Assembly (NCBI GenBank): GCA_944392425.1
Contig: CALXWM010000016.1
Span: 1-34,661 of the forward strand
DNA from: an uncultured Clostridia bacterium
Lineage (GTDB): Bacteria; Bacillota; Clostridia; TANB77; CAG-508
Direction of reading: 5' to 3'
Length of the DNA: 34,661 nt
Below are positions 7,747-18,700 of this stretch, in pieces (position 1 is the first letter of the stretch; each line of letters begins with the position of its first letter). The notes under the pieces were generated by a model that did not search any database, was not told where the DNA came from, and worked only from the letters and a program-made list of their open reading frames with translations. Position numbers and translations under genes: made by a program.

Positions 7747-9327
7747 ATGCTAACAGTTAATAATGTATCAGTAAGATTTGGAAAAAGATCATTATATGAA
7801 GACGTAAATATTAAATTTAATAAAGGTTGTTGCTATGGTATTATAGGAGCAAATGGAACTGGAAAATCAACATTTTTAAAGGTACTTTCAGGTGAATTAG
7901 AACCAAGCAAAGGAGAGGTAAGCAAAGACAAAACAGAAAGAATATCTGTGCTTAATCAGAACCACTTTGCTTTTGAAGAATATACAGTAATAGATACAGT
8001 TATAATGGGCAATAAAGAACTATACCAAATAAAAACTGAAAAAGATGCAATTTATGCTAAACCTGACTTTAATGAAGAAGATGGCATGAAAGCAGCAAAA
8101 TTAGAAGAAAGATTTGCTGAGCTTGATGGTTGGAATGCTGAATCAGATGCACAGCAACTTTTAAATGATTTAGGAATATCACCTGAAAAACATTATAAAG
8201 TGATGAGTGAAATAGAAGCAAAAGAAAAAGTTAAAATTTTGCTTGCTCAAGCATTATTTGGAAATCCAGACATATTGCTTCTAGATGAGCCAACAAACGA
8301 CTTAGATTTAAAAACTATTTCTTGGCTTGAAGAATTTTTAATTAATTTTGAAAATACTGTTATAGTAGTTTCTCATGATAGATATTTCTTAAATAAAGTA
8401 TGTACTCACATTTGTGATGTGGATTATGGGGAAATAAAGGTTTATCCTGGTAACTATGACTTCTGGTATGAATCTAGTCAGTTGATTCAAAAGCAAATGA
8501 GAGAGCAAAATAAGAAAAAAGAAGAAAAAATCAAGGAACTACAAGAATTTATTGCAAGATTTAGCGCAAATGCTTCAAAATCTAAGCAAGCTACTTCCAG
8601 AAAGAAGTCACTTGAAAAAATACAACTTGATGAAATCAAACCATCAAATAGAAAATATCCATATATAGATTTTAAACCAGACAGAGAACCGGGAAATGAA
8701 ATATTAGAGGTTAAAAATTTAAGCAAAACTATAAATGGAGAAAAAATATTAGATAATATTTCATTTAAAGTAAAAGACAAAGATAAAATAGCAGTTTTAG
8801 CAGAAAATGAAAATGCAATTACAGTATTATTTCAAATTTTAGCAGGCGAGTTAGAACCAGATGATGGAGAAATAAAATGGGGAACAACAATTACAAATAG
8901 TTATTTCCCAAAAGATAATAGCTATTTATTCGAATCAAATGATTCAATAACTGATTGGCTAAGAAGGTATTCAAAAGACCCAGATGAAACATATGTAAGA
9001 AGCTTTTTAGGAAGAATGCTATTCTCTGGTGAAGAAGCATTAAAGCCAGTAAATGTGCTATCTGGTGGAGAGAAGGTAAGATGTGTACTTTCAAAAATAA
9101 TGTTATCAGGAGCAAACTTTTTAATATTTGATGAACCAACAAACCACCTAGACATGGAAGCAATTACATCATTAAATGAAGGAATGAAAAAATTTACAGG
9201 AAACATCATTTTCACATCACATGACCATCAATTAACGGAGACGGTTGCAAATAGAATATTTGACATTAGAAAAGATGGATTTGTTGATAGAGAAATAACT
9301 TACAATGAATATTTAGGAATTGAATAA
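7747..9327 (+). CDS. ABC-F ATPase (YbiT/YkpA-like), one degenerate ATP site
   Basis: This 526-residue protein has two fused ABC ATPase domains with no membrane segments, joined by a Lys/Glu-rich helical linker (about 240-315), as in ribosome-associated ABC-F factors. NBD1 has an intact Walker A (GANGTGKST, 34-42) and Walker B (LLLDEPTNDLD), but its signature reads MSEIEAKEKV instead of LSGGxxx. NBD2 has an intact LSGGEKVR signature (about 437) and DEPTNHLD, but its Walker A region reads AENENAITVLF (about 351), lacking the P-loop Gly residues and the Lys. NBD1 Walker A therefore pairs with the good NBD2 signature, and the other composite site has lost both halves. Signature loss in NBD1 is common in the YbiT/YkpA branch; the Walker A loss is more striking. 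The likely role is translation or ribosome rescue. Antibiotic resistance is not supported. Confidence 0.85.
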   Translation: MLTVNNVSVRFGKRSLYEDVNIKFNKGCCYGIIGANGTGKSTFLKVLSGELEPSKGEVSKDKTERISVLNQNHFAFEEYTVIDTVIMGNKELYQIKTEKDAIYAKPDFNEEDGMKAAKLEERFAELDGWNAESDAQQLLNDLGISPEKHYKVMSEIEAKEKVKILLAQALFGNPDILLLDEPTNDLDLKTISWLEEFLINFENTVIVVSHDRYFLNKVCTHICDVDYGEIKVYPGNYDFWYESSQLIQKQMREQNKKKEEKIKELQEFIARFSANASKSKQATSRKKSLEKIQLDEIKPSNRKYPYIDFKPDREPGNEILEVKNLSKTINGEKILDNISFKVKDKDKIAVLAENENAITVLFQILAGELEPDDGEIKWGTTITNSYFPKDNSYLFESNDSITDWLRRYSKDPDETYVRSFLGRMLFSGEEALKPVNVLSGGEKVRCVLSKIMLSGANFLIFDEPTNHLDMEAITSLNEGMKKFTGNIIFTSHDHQLTETVANRIFDIRKDGFVDREITYNEYLGIE

Positions 9328-9361
9328 TAAAAAAGGAGCCCCGCCGGAAAACCGGCGGGGC
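9328..9361 (-). terminator. Very GC-rich terminator of the mini-cassette
   Basis: GCCCCGCCGG (9338-9347), loop AAAA, CCGGCGGGGC (9352-9361): all 20 stem bases are G or C. On the minus strand it runs into TCCTTTTTTATT, so it terminates the minus-strand gene at 9374-9595. It begins right after the ABC-F stop codon. Confidence 0.9.
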
Positions 9362-9373
9362 GAGATGTGGTAC

Positions 9374-9595
9374 TCAGTTCGCTATTATTCGCGACAGTGG
9401 GTTAAACCACTGTGCTGGAAACGTCCCGATGATTTTTCCAGCGTTATCGCTGACTCTCAGAAGAAGCATTCCTGCTTCTTCCTTTGTTTTGTCGATGTCA
9501 TACACCGAACCTATACTGAGATCATGGCTGTTCCCTTTAATTAGGGGGCAACCTGCGATGCCGGAGCCGACGAACTGAACCTTTTTGCTTTTCAT
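9374..9595 (-). CDS. Small GC-rich protein of unknown function, probable transferred gene
   Basis: This is a 73-residue protein (MKSKKVQFVGSGIAGCP...). I do not recognise a family. The middle, LSIGSVYDIDKTKEEAG then LLLRVSDNAGKIIGTFPAQWF, resembles the layout of small SH3-like barrel proteins common in phages and mobile elements (strand, G-x-x-Y, strand, D-x-x-G, closing aromatic); that is an analogy only. ATG 9595 is chosen because GAGGTG lies 6 bases upstream; a GTG at 9604 overlaps that site. Base composition is far more GC-rich than all neighbours (GCG, CCG and ACG codons). With its own promoter and terminator it forms a self-contained unit between the ABC-F gene and the HD-GYP gene. The 3' end carries a 7-bp inverted repeat (ACAGTGG/CCACTGT, 9394-9413). 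Confidence 0.6.
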   Translation of the reverse strand: MKSKKVQFVGSGIAGCPLIKGNSHDLSIGSVYDIDKTKEEAGMLLLRVSDNAGKIIGTFPAQWFNPLSRIIAN

Positions 9596-9631
9596 GTAAA
9601 ACACCTCATTTTAATTTTATTGGTACTTATT

Positions 9632-9660
9632 ATTATACCATATTATGTTAAAAAATGCAA
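9632..9660 (-). promoter_or_regulatory. Promoter of the small GC-rich gene
   Basis: TTGCAT (9655-9660, minus strand) and TATAAT (9632-9637), 17-bp spacer, lie 37 bases upstream of ATG 9595. The promoter itself is A/T-rich, like the host background. Confidence 0.65.
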
Positions 9661-9670
9661 ATTTAATTTA

Positions 9671-9712
9671 AAAAAGCTGCCTTTTGAAAAGTATTTCCCA
9701 AAAAACAGCCTT
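9671..9712 (-). terminator. Probable terminator of the HD-GYP gene
   Basis: On the minus strand AAGGCTG (9706-9712) can pair with the later CAGCTTT (about 9673-9679), followed by a T run. The loop is long with only partial inner pairing, so it is a moderate call. It lies between the HD-GYP stop and the small gene's promoter. Confidence 0.4.
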
Positions 9713-9729
9713 AAAAATAGCATCAAATT

Positions 9730-10782
9730 TTACTTATATTTCTTCTTAATTTCCTCAATCTCATCATAATGATTATCTATTATATCTAAGAAAACAGAGC
9801 CTATGTGAGGGTCAAACTGTGTTCCTAAATTTTTCATAATTTCATCTCGTACCACTTCTTTAGGTAAACTATCTCTGTAAACTCTTCTTGAAGACATAGC
9901 ATCAAAAGAATCGGCAACTGCGGCTATTCTAGCCATATAAGGTATATTTTCTCCTAAAAGTCCTTCTGGATATCCTCTACCATCAAATCTTTCATGGTGA
10001 TATTTTACAAAAGGAATAATGTTTTTAAACACATCGCAATCACCAAGTATTTGAACACCAATCATAGGATGTTTCTTTATTTCTGCATATTCTTCATCTG
10101 TAAGCTTACCATTTTTTAATAGTATAGTATCTGGAATACCAATTTTACCTACATCATGAAACAAACCACCTACTATTAAATTTTCAAGTTCACTATCACT
10201 TAAACCCAAGTATTTTCCAATTAAAACTGAATAAGCAGAAACTCTGTCAGAGTGACCTCTTGTATAAGAATCTTTTGCTTCAACAGTAGCTCTAATGGTT
10301 TGAATTATATCCATATATGCCTTTTCTAGCTTTTTATTTGCATCAGTAAGTTTTTCGTTTATATCACTTATGGTATGTCTTTGCTCTAAAGATTTTATGC
10401 CAGACTCTATTAACAATAGTAGCTGGTCAAAGTTATCACTCTTTTCACAATAACCTTGAATATCTAATTGTTTAATTGTATCAAGTGGAGGCGCTAAATC
10501 TTTGTGTCCAGTAAGTAATAATATATATAAATCTTTATCAAATTTTCTTATTTCGGCTACTACTTGATCTCCATGCAGAGGAGACATTATAAAGTCAAGT
10601 AAAAGTAAATCATATTTTGTCTTTTTCATTTCCTCAATGGCTTCAAGCGGATTTGTGAATGTTTTTAAATCATATCCATTCCTTTTTAGTACAACTGTTA
10701 ATGAGTCTAATATTCCAGGGTCGTCATCAACAGCGATTAATTTAAAAGGTGAAGATACAACTTCTTGAATATATTTTCTCAT
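9730..10782 (-). CDS. Response regulator with HD-GYP c-di-GMP phosphodiesterase domain
   Basis: This 350-residue protein has a receiver domain (about 12-130): acidic pocket DDD at 19-21, phospho-acceptor Asp 63 in LLLLDFIM, Thr in LLTGH and Lys in YCEKSD. A helical linker (about 130-165) leads to an HD-GYP domain (165-350). Metal and catalytic motifs are complete: RGHSDRV, GGLFHDVGKIGIPD, KKHPMIG and YHHERFDGRGYPEG. HD-GYP enzymes hydrolyse c-di-GMP. It lies just downstream of the histidine kinase with a clean AGGAGGT ribosome site, so the kinase is the likely phosphodonor. Phosphorylation presumably controls the phosphodiesterase, giving a cytoplasmic output that is not a DNA-binding one. 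Confidence 0.92.
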   Translation of the reverse strand: MRKYIQEVVSSPFKLIAVDDDPGILDSLTVVLKRNGYDLKTFTNPLEAIEEMKKTKYDLLLLDFIMSPLHGDQVVAEIRKFDKDLYILLLTGHKDLAPPLDTIKQLDIQGYCEKSDNFDQLLLLIESGIKSLEQRHTISDINEKLTDANKKLEKAYMDIIQTIRATVEAKDSYTRGHSDRVSAYSVLIGKYLGLSDSELENLIVGGLFHDVGKIGIPDTILLKNGKLTDEEYAEIKKHPMIGVQILGDCDVFKNIIPFVKYHHERFDGRGYPEGLLGENIPYMARIAAVADSFDAMSSRRVYRDSLPKEVVRDEIMKNLGTQFDPHIGSVFLDIIDNHYDEIEEIKKKYK

Positions 10783-10869
10783 ATTTACCTCCTAATAAAT
10801 TTTTATTAATTAAGAATTTTGAAACCTAAAATTGTATTCTTAAAATGTAAAATTTATTATATTAATATT

Positions 10870-12681
10870 CTATTCTTTAGGTAGAATAATATTAAACCTT
10901 GTGCCCTTACCAACTTCTGATTCAAAATTCATATCGCCTTTAAAATGTCCTTTTATTGTAGAGTATGACATAAACAAGCCAAGACCAGTTCCTTTTTGCC
11001 CTTTAGTTGTTATCATTTGACTAAACAACTTATCTTGAACTTCTTTAGAAATACCACATCCATGATCTATTACAGAAAGAATAATTTTATCGTTTTTCTT
11101 ATCAACGACTAAATCTATAGTTTGATTTGGCTTTCCACTATATGATTGTATAGCGTTAGATATTAAATTGTTTAACACTTGTACCAAACTATTTATATTT
11201 CCTAAAATTTGGGTGTTTTCACTAATCTTATAGCTTATATTTAAAATAACTAACGCATTTTTTAATTCATGCTTCATTAATATATTAACCCTGTTTAATA
11301 ATTCTTTAATAGTAAATAAAATAGGTTTTTCATCATTCATATTAACAGCTTGACCTTTAACAGCTGTAATAACATCTGACATATATGAATCATATGTTCT
11401 TATTTTACTTATCCAACTGCTCATATCATTTGCAATTGCGTGATGATCTTCTCTTGTTACTTCTGGATCGTCTATAGATTCTTTATATTCTGTAATTAAA
11501 TCTTCTAATCCATCTGCAGCACCAGCTATTGACATTATAGGTGTTTTTAAGTTGTGTGCAATACCACCAATCATTTGTCCAAGAGATGCCAAACGTTCTC
11601 TTTCCATCAAAGTATTTTGATTTCTCTCTAAGTTTTGCATATCTACTAAGTGCTGAGTTATATCTTTAAATAATATAAGGACACCAATACAGTTCCCATC
11701 ATCAAATATACCGCTTACTTCAACATTAAAATGCTTTTGAGAATTTTTTAATGCAACTTGTAATCTATATATTTTTTCATCTTTTAATGCATTGTTAATA
11801 CATTTTTTTAAACTGCCTTTTTCTGCAACTATATCTTTAGGAAAGTCTAAATCATATAAACTTTTGCCTTCTAATTCACTTTTTTTAGTATGAAAAACAT
11901 TTTCAAAAGGTTTGTTACAATCTGATATTATATAATCTTGGTTTAACACTAAATATAAATCAGACATTTGGTCAACCACTCTTTTAAGAGCAATAGGTGC
12001 AACACTTAAAAAGTTGTATCTAAGTATAGCAATTCCAAAAAGTAGAATAGTTACTATAAATGAAATTGGTGTTACATATATATTGGCACTGAAAAATACC
12101 ATACCACAAACATTTACAGTTATAGGAATTAATGCTCCAACTAAAATTAACAAAGATTGTTTAGAAAGCATAGAGGCTTTTTTTACAGAAGCTCTTAATA
12201 GCATTATTATATCTACAGCAAATAATCCATATGTATATAGAGAGTGTACATAGAAGTATGGTCCAAATTCTGCATCTCCAGATATTAATGAATAATTGCT
12301 ATAAAATAAATGATGAAAATCATTTGTCCATAATACAAGTAAGGTAATACAAGGTATTACAAATAATAGCAAATACCATTTTTTAAAATGAATTTTTCCC
12401 TTAACAAATATATATGAAACAAAGAATAATGCCACAGGTGTTAATACTATTAAAATATATATAAAGTAATCTACATAAACAGCTATATTTGGCGATATGA
12501 AGTTTATTAGCAAAATCTGTACCATTAGCCCTATACACCATAACATCATGCATAACATTGTAAACTCAAATGCTATAACCAGTTGACTATGTTTATTGCC
12601 TCTTTTTCTAATATAATAAAGTACTACTATTTCCAGCAAAACAGTTATTAGTAATGCTATAAAATAACCTGAAAATAACAT
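10870..12681 (-). CDS. Membrane histidine kinase with 7TM sensor, PAS domain and HATPase
   Basis: This 603-residue protein has about seven hydrophobic segments in residues 1-230, matching the HisKA_7TM (histidine kinase N-terminal 7TM) sensor. A PAS domain (about 232-345; LYLVLNQDYIISDCNKPFEN) precedes the dimerisation/phospho-acceptor helix, with His about 376 in GGIAHNLKTP. A longer than usual helical region (about 390-450) follows. The ATPase domain (about 485-603) has the N box LNNLISNAIQ, G1 box DHGCGI and G2 box GTGLGL. Ribosome site GAGGAGG precedes the ATG. It starts 74 bases after the NRPS stop and precedes the HD-GYP gene, suggesting one transcript NRPS-kinase-regulator. The ligand is unknown; an extracellular peptide product is one possibility. 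Confidence 0.9.
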   Translation of the reverse strand: MLFSGYFIALLITVLLEIVVLYYIRKRGNKHSQLVIAFEFTMLCMMLWCIGLMVQILLINFISPNIAVYVDYFIYILIVLTPVALFFVSYIFVKGKIHFKKWYLLLFVIPCITLLVLWTNDFHHLFYSNYSLISGDAEFGPYFYVHSLYTYGLFAVDIIMLLRASVKKASMLSKQSLLILVGALIPITVNVCGMVFFSANIYVTPISFIVTILLFGIAILRYNFLSVAPIALKRVVDQMSDLYLVLNQDYIISDCNKPFENVFHTKKSELEGKSLYDLDFPKDIVAEKGSLKKCINNALKDEKIYRLQVALKNSQKHFNVEVSGIFDDGNCIGVLILFKDITQHLVDMQNLERNQNTLMERERLASLGQMIGGIAHNLKTPIMSIAGAADGLEDLITEYKESIDDPEVTREDHHAIANDMSSWISKIRTYDSYMSDVITAVKGQAVNMNDEKPILFTIKELLNRVNILMKHELKNALVILNISYKISENTQILGNINSLVQVLNNLISNAIQSYSGKPNQTIDLVVDKKNDKIILSVIDHGCGISKEVQDKLFSQMITTKGQKGTGLGLFMSYSTIKGHFKGDMNFESEVGKGTRFNIILPKE

Positions 12682-12755
12682 ATTATCCTCCTCATAAGTT
12701 TGTTTTAAAATATAGGAAAACCAAAGATTTTACCCATATTTTAATGTTTGGCTTC

Positions 12756-15700
12756 TTATAAATTCTTTAGTATTTTTTCTATATATTCTTTTGTAACGAT
12801 TGGCCAAGAAAAATCGGCCTTGCTTAAAAATTTTAGTGTAAATTTATTTGTAATTTTTAAATTAGTTTTGTATACTAAATTGCGGTCTTTATCTAAATCA
12901 TTTAATAATACACTTACCTTATCAGAATCGCTGGTATTAAATAATAAATTATTTAGGTGTGATTTAAATACGTCATCATCTACTATATTTATATTATAGC
13001 CCAGTTCATTTAAATATTTAAGGAAAACATCTATATATAAATGATTTGAATTATATAAATGCAATACCGTCATAGGGTAAGTATAATATCTCATACATAC
13101 CACAATTGATTCTGCTATTATATCAACAGGGCTAAATTCTATGTAGTTATTAACCATAGATTTAGGCAATTCTTTTAAGAATAAGAATGCTTTAACTCTA
13201 TTTAAAAATGCATTATCATTGCTATTCTCTTGGAACTTACCATCAGAGTATCTGTTTGTAATGTTTCCAATTCTAAGAACAAGACCTTTTAATCTCTTAT
13301 TTGCAATTTCTTCTAATACATATTTTTCTGCTTCAAATTTACTTCTTACATAAACATTATCTAAAGGTTGATTAATAAACAAATTATTTTCACCAAAATA
13401 TATTGTCTTTTTTGGTGCATAACTACTAGGAAGTGATGTCATAGTGTTACCAGATACACTTATTGTAGATGTTTGATAAAATTCTTTTTTAAATTCTTCA
13501 CAGAATTTAACTAAATTTTTAACACCGATAACATTTATTTTTTCGAATTCTCCATAATAGCCATAATGTTTAACAGAAGCAGCACAGTTTACAACAGTTT
13601 GCACTTCTTTTCCTAAAAATGTGTATACATCATTTGAAGTACCAAAATTGTCATTTGTTATATCTCCAGCAATTACAAATAATCTTTTACCAAAAAGGTT
13701 ACTTAGGTCACTTCCAAAATAATATTGGAATTTACGTTTTAATTTGTTTTCTGGTGATGTACTAGGGTCTTTTCGTATTAAGCAATATATTTTGATATCA
13801 TCTATTTTTAAAAGTTCGGCTAATACATGTATTCCTAAGAAACCGGTTGCACCAACTAAAAGAACATTTTTAAGCATTTTTTGTTTTAGTCTCATACGTT
13901 TAAAAGTAGAATTTTTCTTTAATAATTTATCTATTTTCTTAAAATCTTTTTTTGCATATGTTGGCACTGCCTTTTGATTTATGTGGTTTTCAATAAAATT
14001 AGCTAAGTCATGAATAGTATTATTTTTAAATATATCACCATAATTAATATTATAATTGTTTTTCATTAATTCTATTTGCATTTTTAATGCATTTAAAGAA
14101 TCTCCACCTATTTCAAAAAAGTTATCATTTGTACTTATTTCTTCTAATGAAAGTATTGTTCTCCAAATATTTAAAATTTTGTTTTCCAATTCTGTTTTTG
14201 GAGCAACAATTTCCTTTGCTTCAAATACAGGATCTGGCAAAACTTTTCTATCTATTTTACCATTTGGTGTATATTTAAAAGTATCTAATTGCACTAAGTA
14301 ATTTGGAACCATATAATTTGGCAATTTTTTTGCTAAAGATTTTTTTAGAAGAGATAGTGAAACTCTACCATCTGCTACAAAATATCCACATAAAATATCT
14401 CGTCCTTGAACATTTTTAACAGTAACAACAGCTGATTTTACACCTTTGTAACTACATATATCGGTTTCTATTTCACCAAGTTCTATTCTTAAGCCATGAA
14501 TTTTTACTTGAAAATCTGCTCTTCCTAAACATTCTAATTCACCATTAGGTAGGAGTTTAGCTAAATCTCCAGTATTATATATTCTTTCGCCATTATACAT
14601 CACATACTTTTCAGAAGTTAATTCAGGTCTATTTTTATAACCAATAGTTACGCCATCACCGCCAAGGTATAAAGTTCCTGGAACGTTATATGGTACAAAA
14701 TTCATATCGTTATCTAGAACCAACGCATGAGTGTTTGGTAGAGGAACACCAATAGTTATATTATTTGTATTAGTAAGCTCCTTTAATGTAGAACCAACAG
14801 TTGTTTCAGTTGGACCATACATATTATATATTCTTGTTTTTGACACGGCCTTTATATTTTTTAACAAATCTAAAGGAAATGGTTCTCCAATAAGAGATAT
14901 AACCTTAAGATTTTTTAAATAAGGCAATGTATCTGTCATAAGAAGTTTGAATTTAGATGGTGTTGTTTGTATAACATCTACTTTATTTTTTAAGCATAAA
15001 TCATTAAGCAAAATAGGGTTATTTTGTTCATCATTGCTTGCCATAACTACTTTCATGCCTGTACACAAAGGAAGTAAACTTTCAAAAACATATATATCAA
15101 AACACATAGTAGTAATAGAAACAATAGTCAAGTTTTTTAAAGGCATATCATGTATTGTTCCACAAATAAAGTTAACAACATTTGATTGTTTTATCATTAC
15201 TCCTTTAGGTTTTCCTGTTGAACCAGATGTATAAATTAAATAAGCAAGACTATCTGGAGTTTGAGCTGTGCCGAATTGCTTGTATGTTTTAAAAGAGTTT
15301 TCATCATCTACCAAGATAGATTTAACAGGAACCATATCCTTATATTTTGACTCGGTTAAAATTACATCCACACCGCTATCTTCAATAATGTACTTAATTC
15401 TTTCCTCAGGATAAGTAGGGTCAATTGGCAAATATCCACTACCAGCTTTTAATATAGCAAGTTGGGAAATTATAAGTTTATCACTTCTGTCCATAAGCAT
15501 ACCAACAACTTCATGTTCTCCAAAGCTATGTATGTGGTAAGCTAAGCTATTTACTTTTTCTTGTAATTCTTTATATGAATATTTTGTATCTCCAAAAACC
15601 AAAGCAGTTTTATTAGGTGTTTTTTTAACCTGTTTTTCAAATAAGTCTATAATTGTAGACTCCTTAGAATATTCCAAAGTAGGATAAATATTTGGAATAT

Positions 15701-18700
15701 CTGAAAGCATTTGTATTTTAGATATTTGTATATCACTATTATTAATAACTGCCTTAATGATATTGTTGTAACAATCAAGTAAATCTTGCATAAAACGCTT
15801 GCTAAACAATTTTGTGCAATACTCAAGTCTTAGGTTAAACCCTAAATCACTAGGTGTAACTTCTAACGAAAAATCAAATTTAGAAGTTTTATTTTTTGGT
15901 ACATAATAATCTACAGAAATTCCGCCAAAATTAAATTGTGGGATTCCTTCGCTTTCATATGTAAATAACACATCAAAAACTGGATTACGACTTGAATCTC
16001 TTATAACATTTAGCTTTTTTACTAGTTCATTAAAAGGATATGTTTGATGAGAATAAGCATTTAAGCAATTATTTTTTACTAATTCCAAAAAGTCAGAGAA
16101 CTTGTTAGTAGATTGTACATTTTGCCTAATTGCTAAAGTATTTACAAACATTCCAATAACATTGCTAAGGGCAGGATTGTTTCTACCTATAACAGGAGTT
16201 CCTACAACTATGTCGTTTTGCATTGTATATTTATAAAGTAATATGTAAAAACAAGATAGCAAAAACATATATGGTGTAACATTGTATTTTTTACATATAT
16301 TTGAAATATCTGACAAATTGTTTAATGAAAAATATACATTATTTCCTTCGTATGACCTTGTTGCTGTTCTATCAAATTCTGTAGGCATATTTAAAATTGG
16401 TATTTCATCCTTAAATTGATTTAGCCAATAATCTTCATCATCTTGGCTTATTTGCTTTGAAACAGCATAATCTATGTAGTCGATTTTGTTTGAGTTGCTG
16501 TCAGAAATTGATTTGTTTTGAGTCTTTAATTTATCTTTATTAGATTTATCATTAGGTTGCTCATTAGAATTATTTAATGTTAAATCATTATACAAATCGC
16601 AAAGCTCATTCATAAAAATACTTATTGAAGAGCCATCACAAATTATGTGATGAACATCTAGTTGCAATAAATATTTGTTATCAAAATGATCTAATTCAAT
16701 ATGCACTAAAGGAGCTTTAGATAAATCAAAAGGCTGTATAAAGTCTTCATTTTTATAATTACAAGTTTTTAAACTAAAATCTACTTTTGGTACAAGTTTT
16801 TGTACTACATCATTATTCTCTAAAACAAAATATGTTTTAAAAGCATCGTGAGAATTTAGTATTTGCCAAATTGCAGATTCCAATTTTTTTATATCCGGTT
16901 TTTTGCTAAAAACTAGGCCGAAAGGAGTATTATAAGCTAAACTATTTTTCTCCATATTAACTTCATAAAATATACCTCTTTGGGCAGAAGTTACAGGATA
17001 AAACTTAGCTTCTTTGTGCTTTTTAATAATATTTTTAGCCTCAATTTTTGTATTATTATTTCCTTCAGATTTTAAAATGTCAATGTGCTTTGCTAAATCA
17101 TAAATTGTAGGGTAAGTATAAATATCTTGTATTGCAATTTTCAAATTCAGTTTACTGTATATTTCAGATACAAACCTAATAATTGCAAGAGAATCTGCAC
17201 CAATGTCAAAGAAATTTGCTTTTACACTAATTTTTGGCATATTAAAAATTTCTTTGCATATTTTTTCTAATTTCTTTTCTGTATCAGTGCTGCTTGCAAC
17301 AAATTCTTCTTCTTTTATAGTAATATCAGGCAACTTTCTAGTATCAATTTTACCATTTAAAGTTATAGGAAATGTATCTAACTCTACTATATGTGAAGGT
17401 ACCATGTATTTAGGTAAAACTTTTGAAAGTAGTTGTTTAAATTCATTTTCATCAATTTTTGAATCAGATTGTACATAAGAGCAAATACAATCCATATTAT
17501 TTACTTGTTTTATAACGGTTACAGCATTATTTACATTGTGCAATTGCATTATTTTATTGGTAATTTCGTCTAATTCAATACGTAAGCCATGTAATTTTAT
17601 TTGGTTGTCTTGTCTGCCAAAATAAATTAACTTACCGTTTGCAGATATCATACCTAAATCTCCAGTATGATAAATACCATTAAAATCATATTTATTTACA
17701 TATCCAATGCCTACGCCATCACCTTTTATAACGATTTCGCCTCGAGTATTAATAGGCAAAATATCATTTTTAGAATTCGTAATATAAATTTTTGTATTTG
17801 TAAAAGGATAGCCTATGCTAAGGTCGTTTTCTGTAACTAAATTATTTGATGCGCAAACAGTACATTCAGAAGGACCATAGCTATTGAATATTTTTGCATT
17901 AGTAGCTTTTCTTAATTTCTTATAAAAAGTATTTTTCAAAACTTCTCCGCCAACTTGAATTACTTTAACATTTTTTAAACAATCGGCTTCTGTAAGTAAT
18001 AAATCAAGTTTTGAAGGTGTAGCCAAAAGAAAATCTACATTATTATCTTTAATAAGCTTGCTAGTAAAAGCAGGTATTTTTTGCTCATCATCATCTGCAA
18101 AAACAACGGTTTTTCCATCAAGAATTGATACAAAGTTCTCAACAATAAAAATATCAAAAGCCACTGTTGCAGAACTTAAAAATGTGTTACATTCGTGAGA
18201 AGCTATTTGCTTTTTATAACCTTTTAATAGGTTAATAATTCCAAGCCTCTTTAACTCAACACCTTTAGGGGTACCAGTAGAACCAGATGTGTAATTAATA
18301 CAAAATCTGTCTTCATTTGATGATTCTACTTTAGGTAGAGTACATTTATAATTATCTTTATTTTTAGATTTACTGTCATATTCGCTTGTTGATGAGTTTT
18401 TACTACTATTTTCACTTAAAGTGTTTTTAGAAATTTGTTCCTCTTTTAGTAGAATATTGTCAATGTTAATAGAATTATAATTAATGTACAAATTAGTCAA
18501 AACAAACTTTGCACTAGCATTTGTAAGCATATAATTAATTCTATCTTGAGGAAGGCTAGGGTCAATAAGCATATAAGCTGCCCCAGTTTTTAAAACGCCC
18601 CACATAGAAATAGGTATATTTAAAGAACGATTAAACATTATGCCAATTACATCATTTTTAGTTATTCCTTCATCAATTAAATAATTAGCAACAATATTTG

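Noticed and set aside
7747..9327. ABC-F gene as an antibiotic-resistance determinant
   Set aside because: The motifs point to the YbiT/YkpA branch and there is no attenuator leader, so resistance is not supported.
9320..9544. A plus-strand reading frame across the GC-rich cassette
   Set aside because: It crosses the terminator hairpin and lacks a ribosome site. The minus-strand gene has a promoter, ribosome site and terminator.
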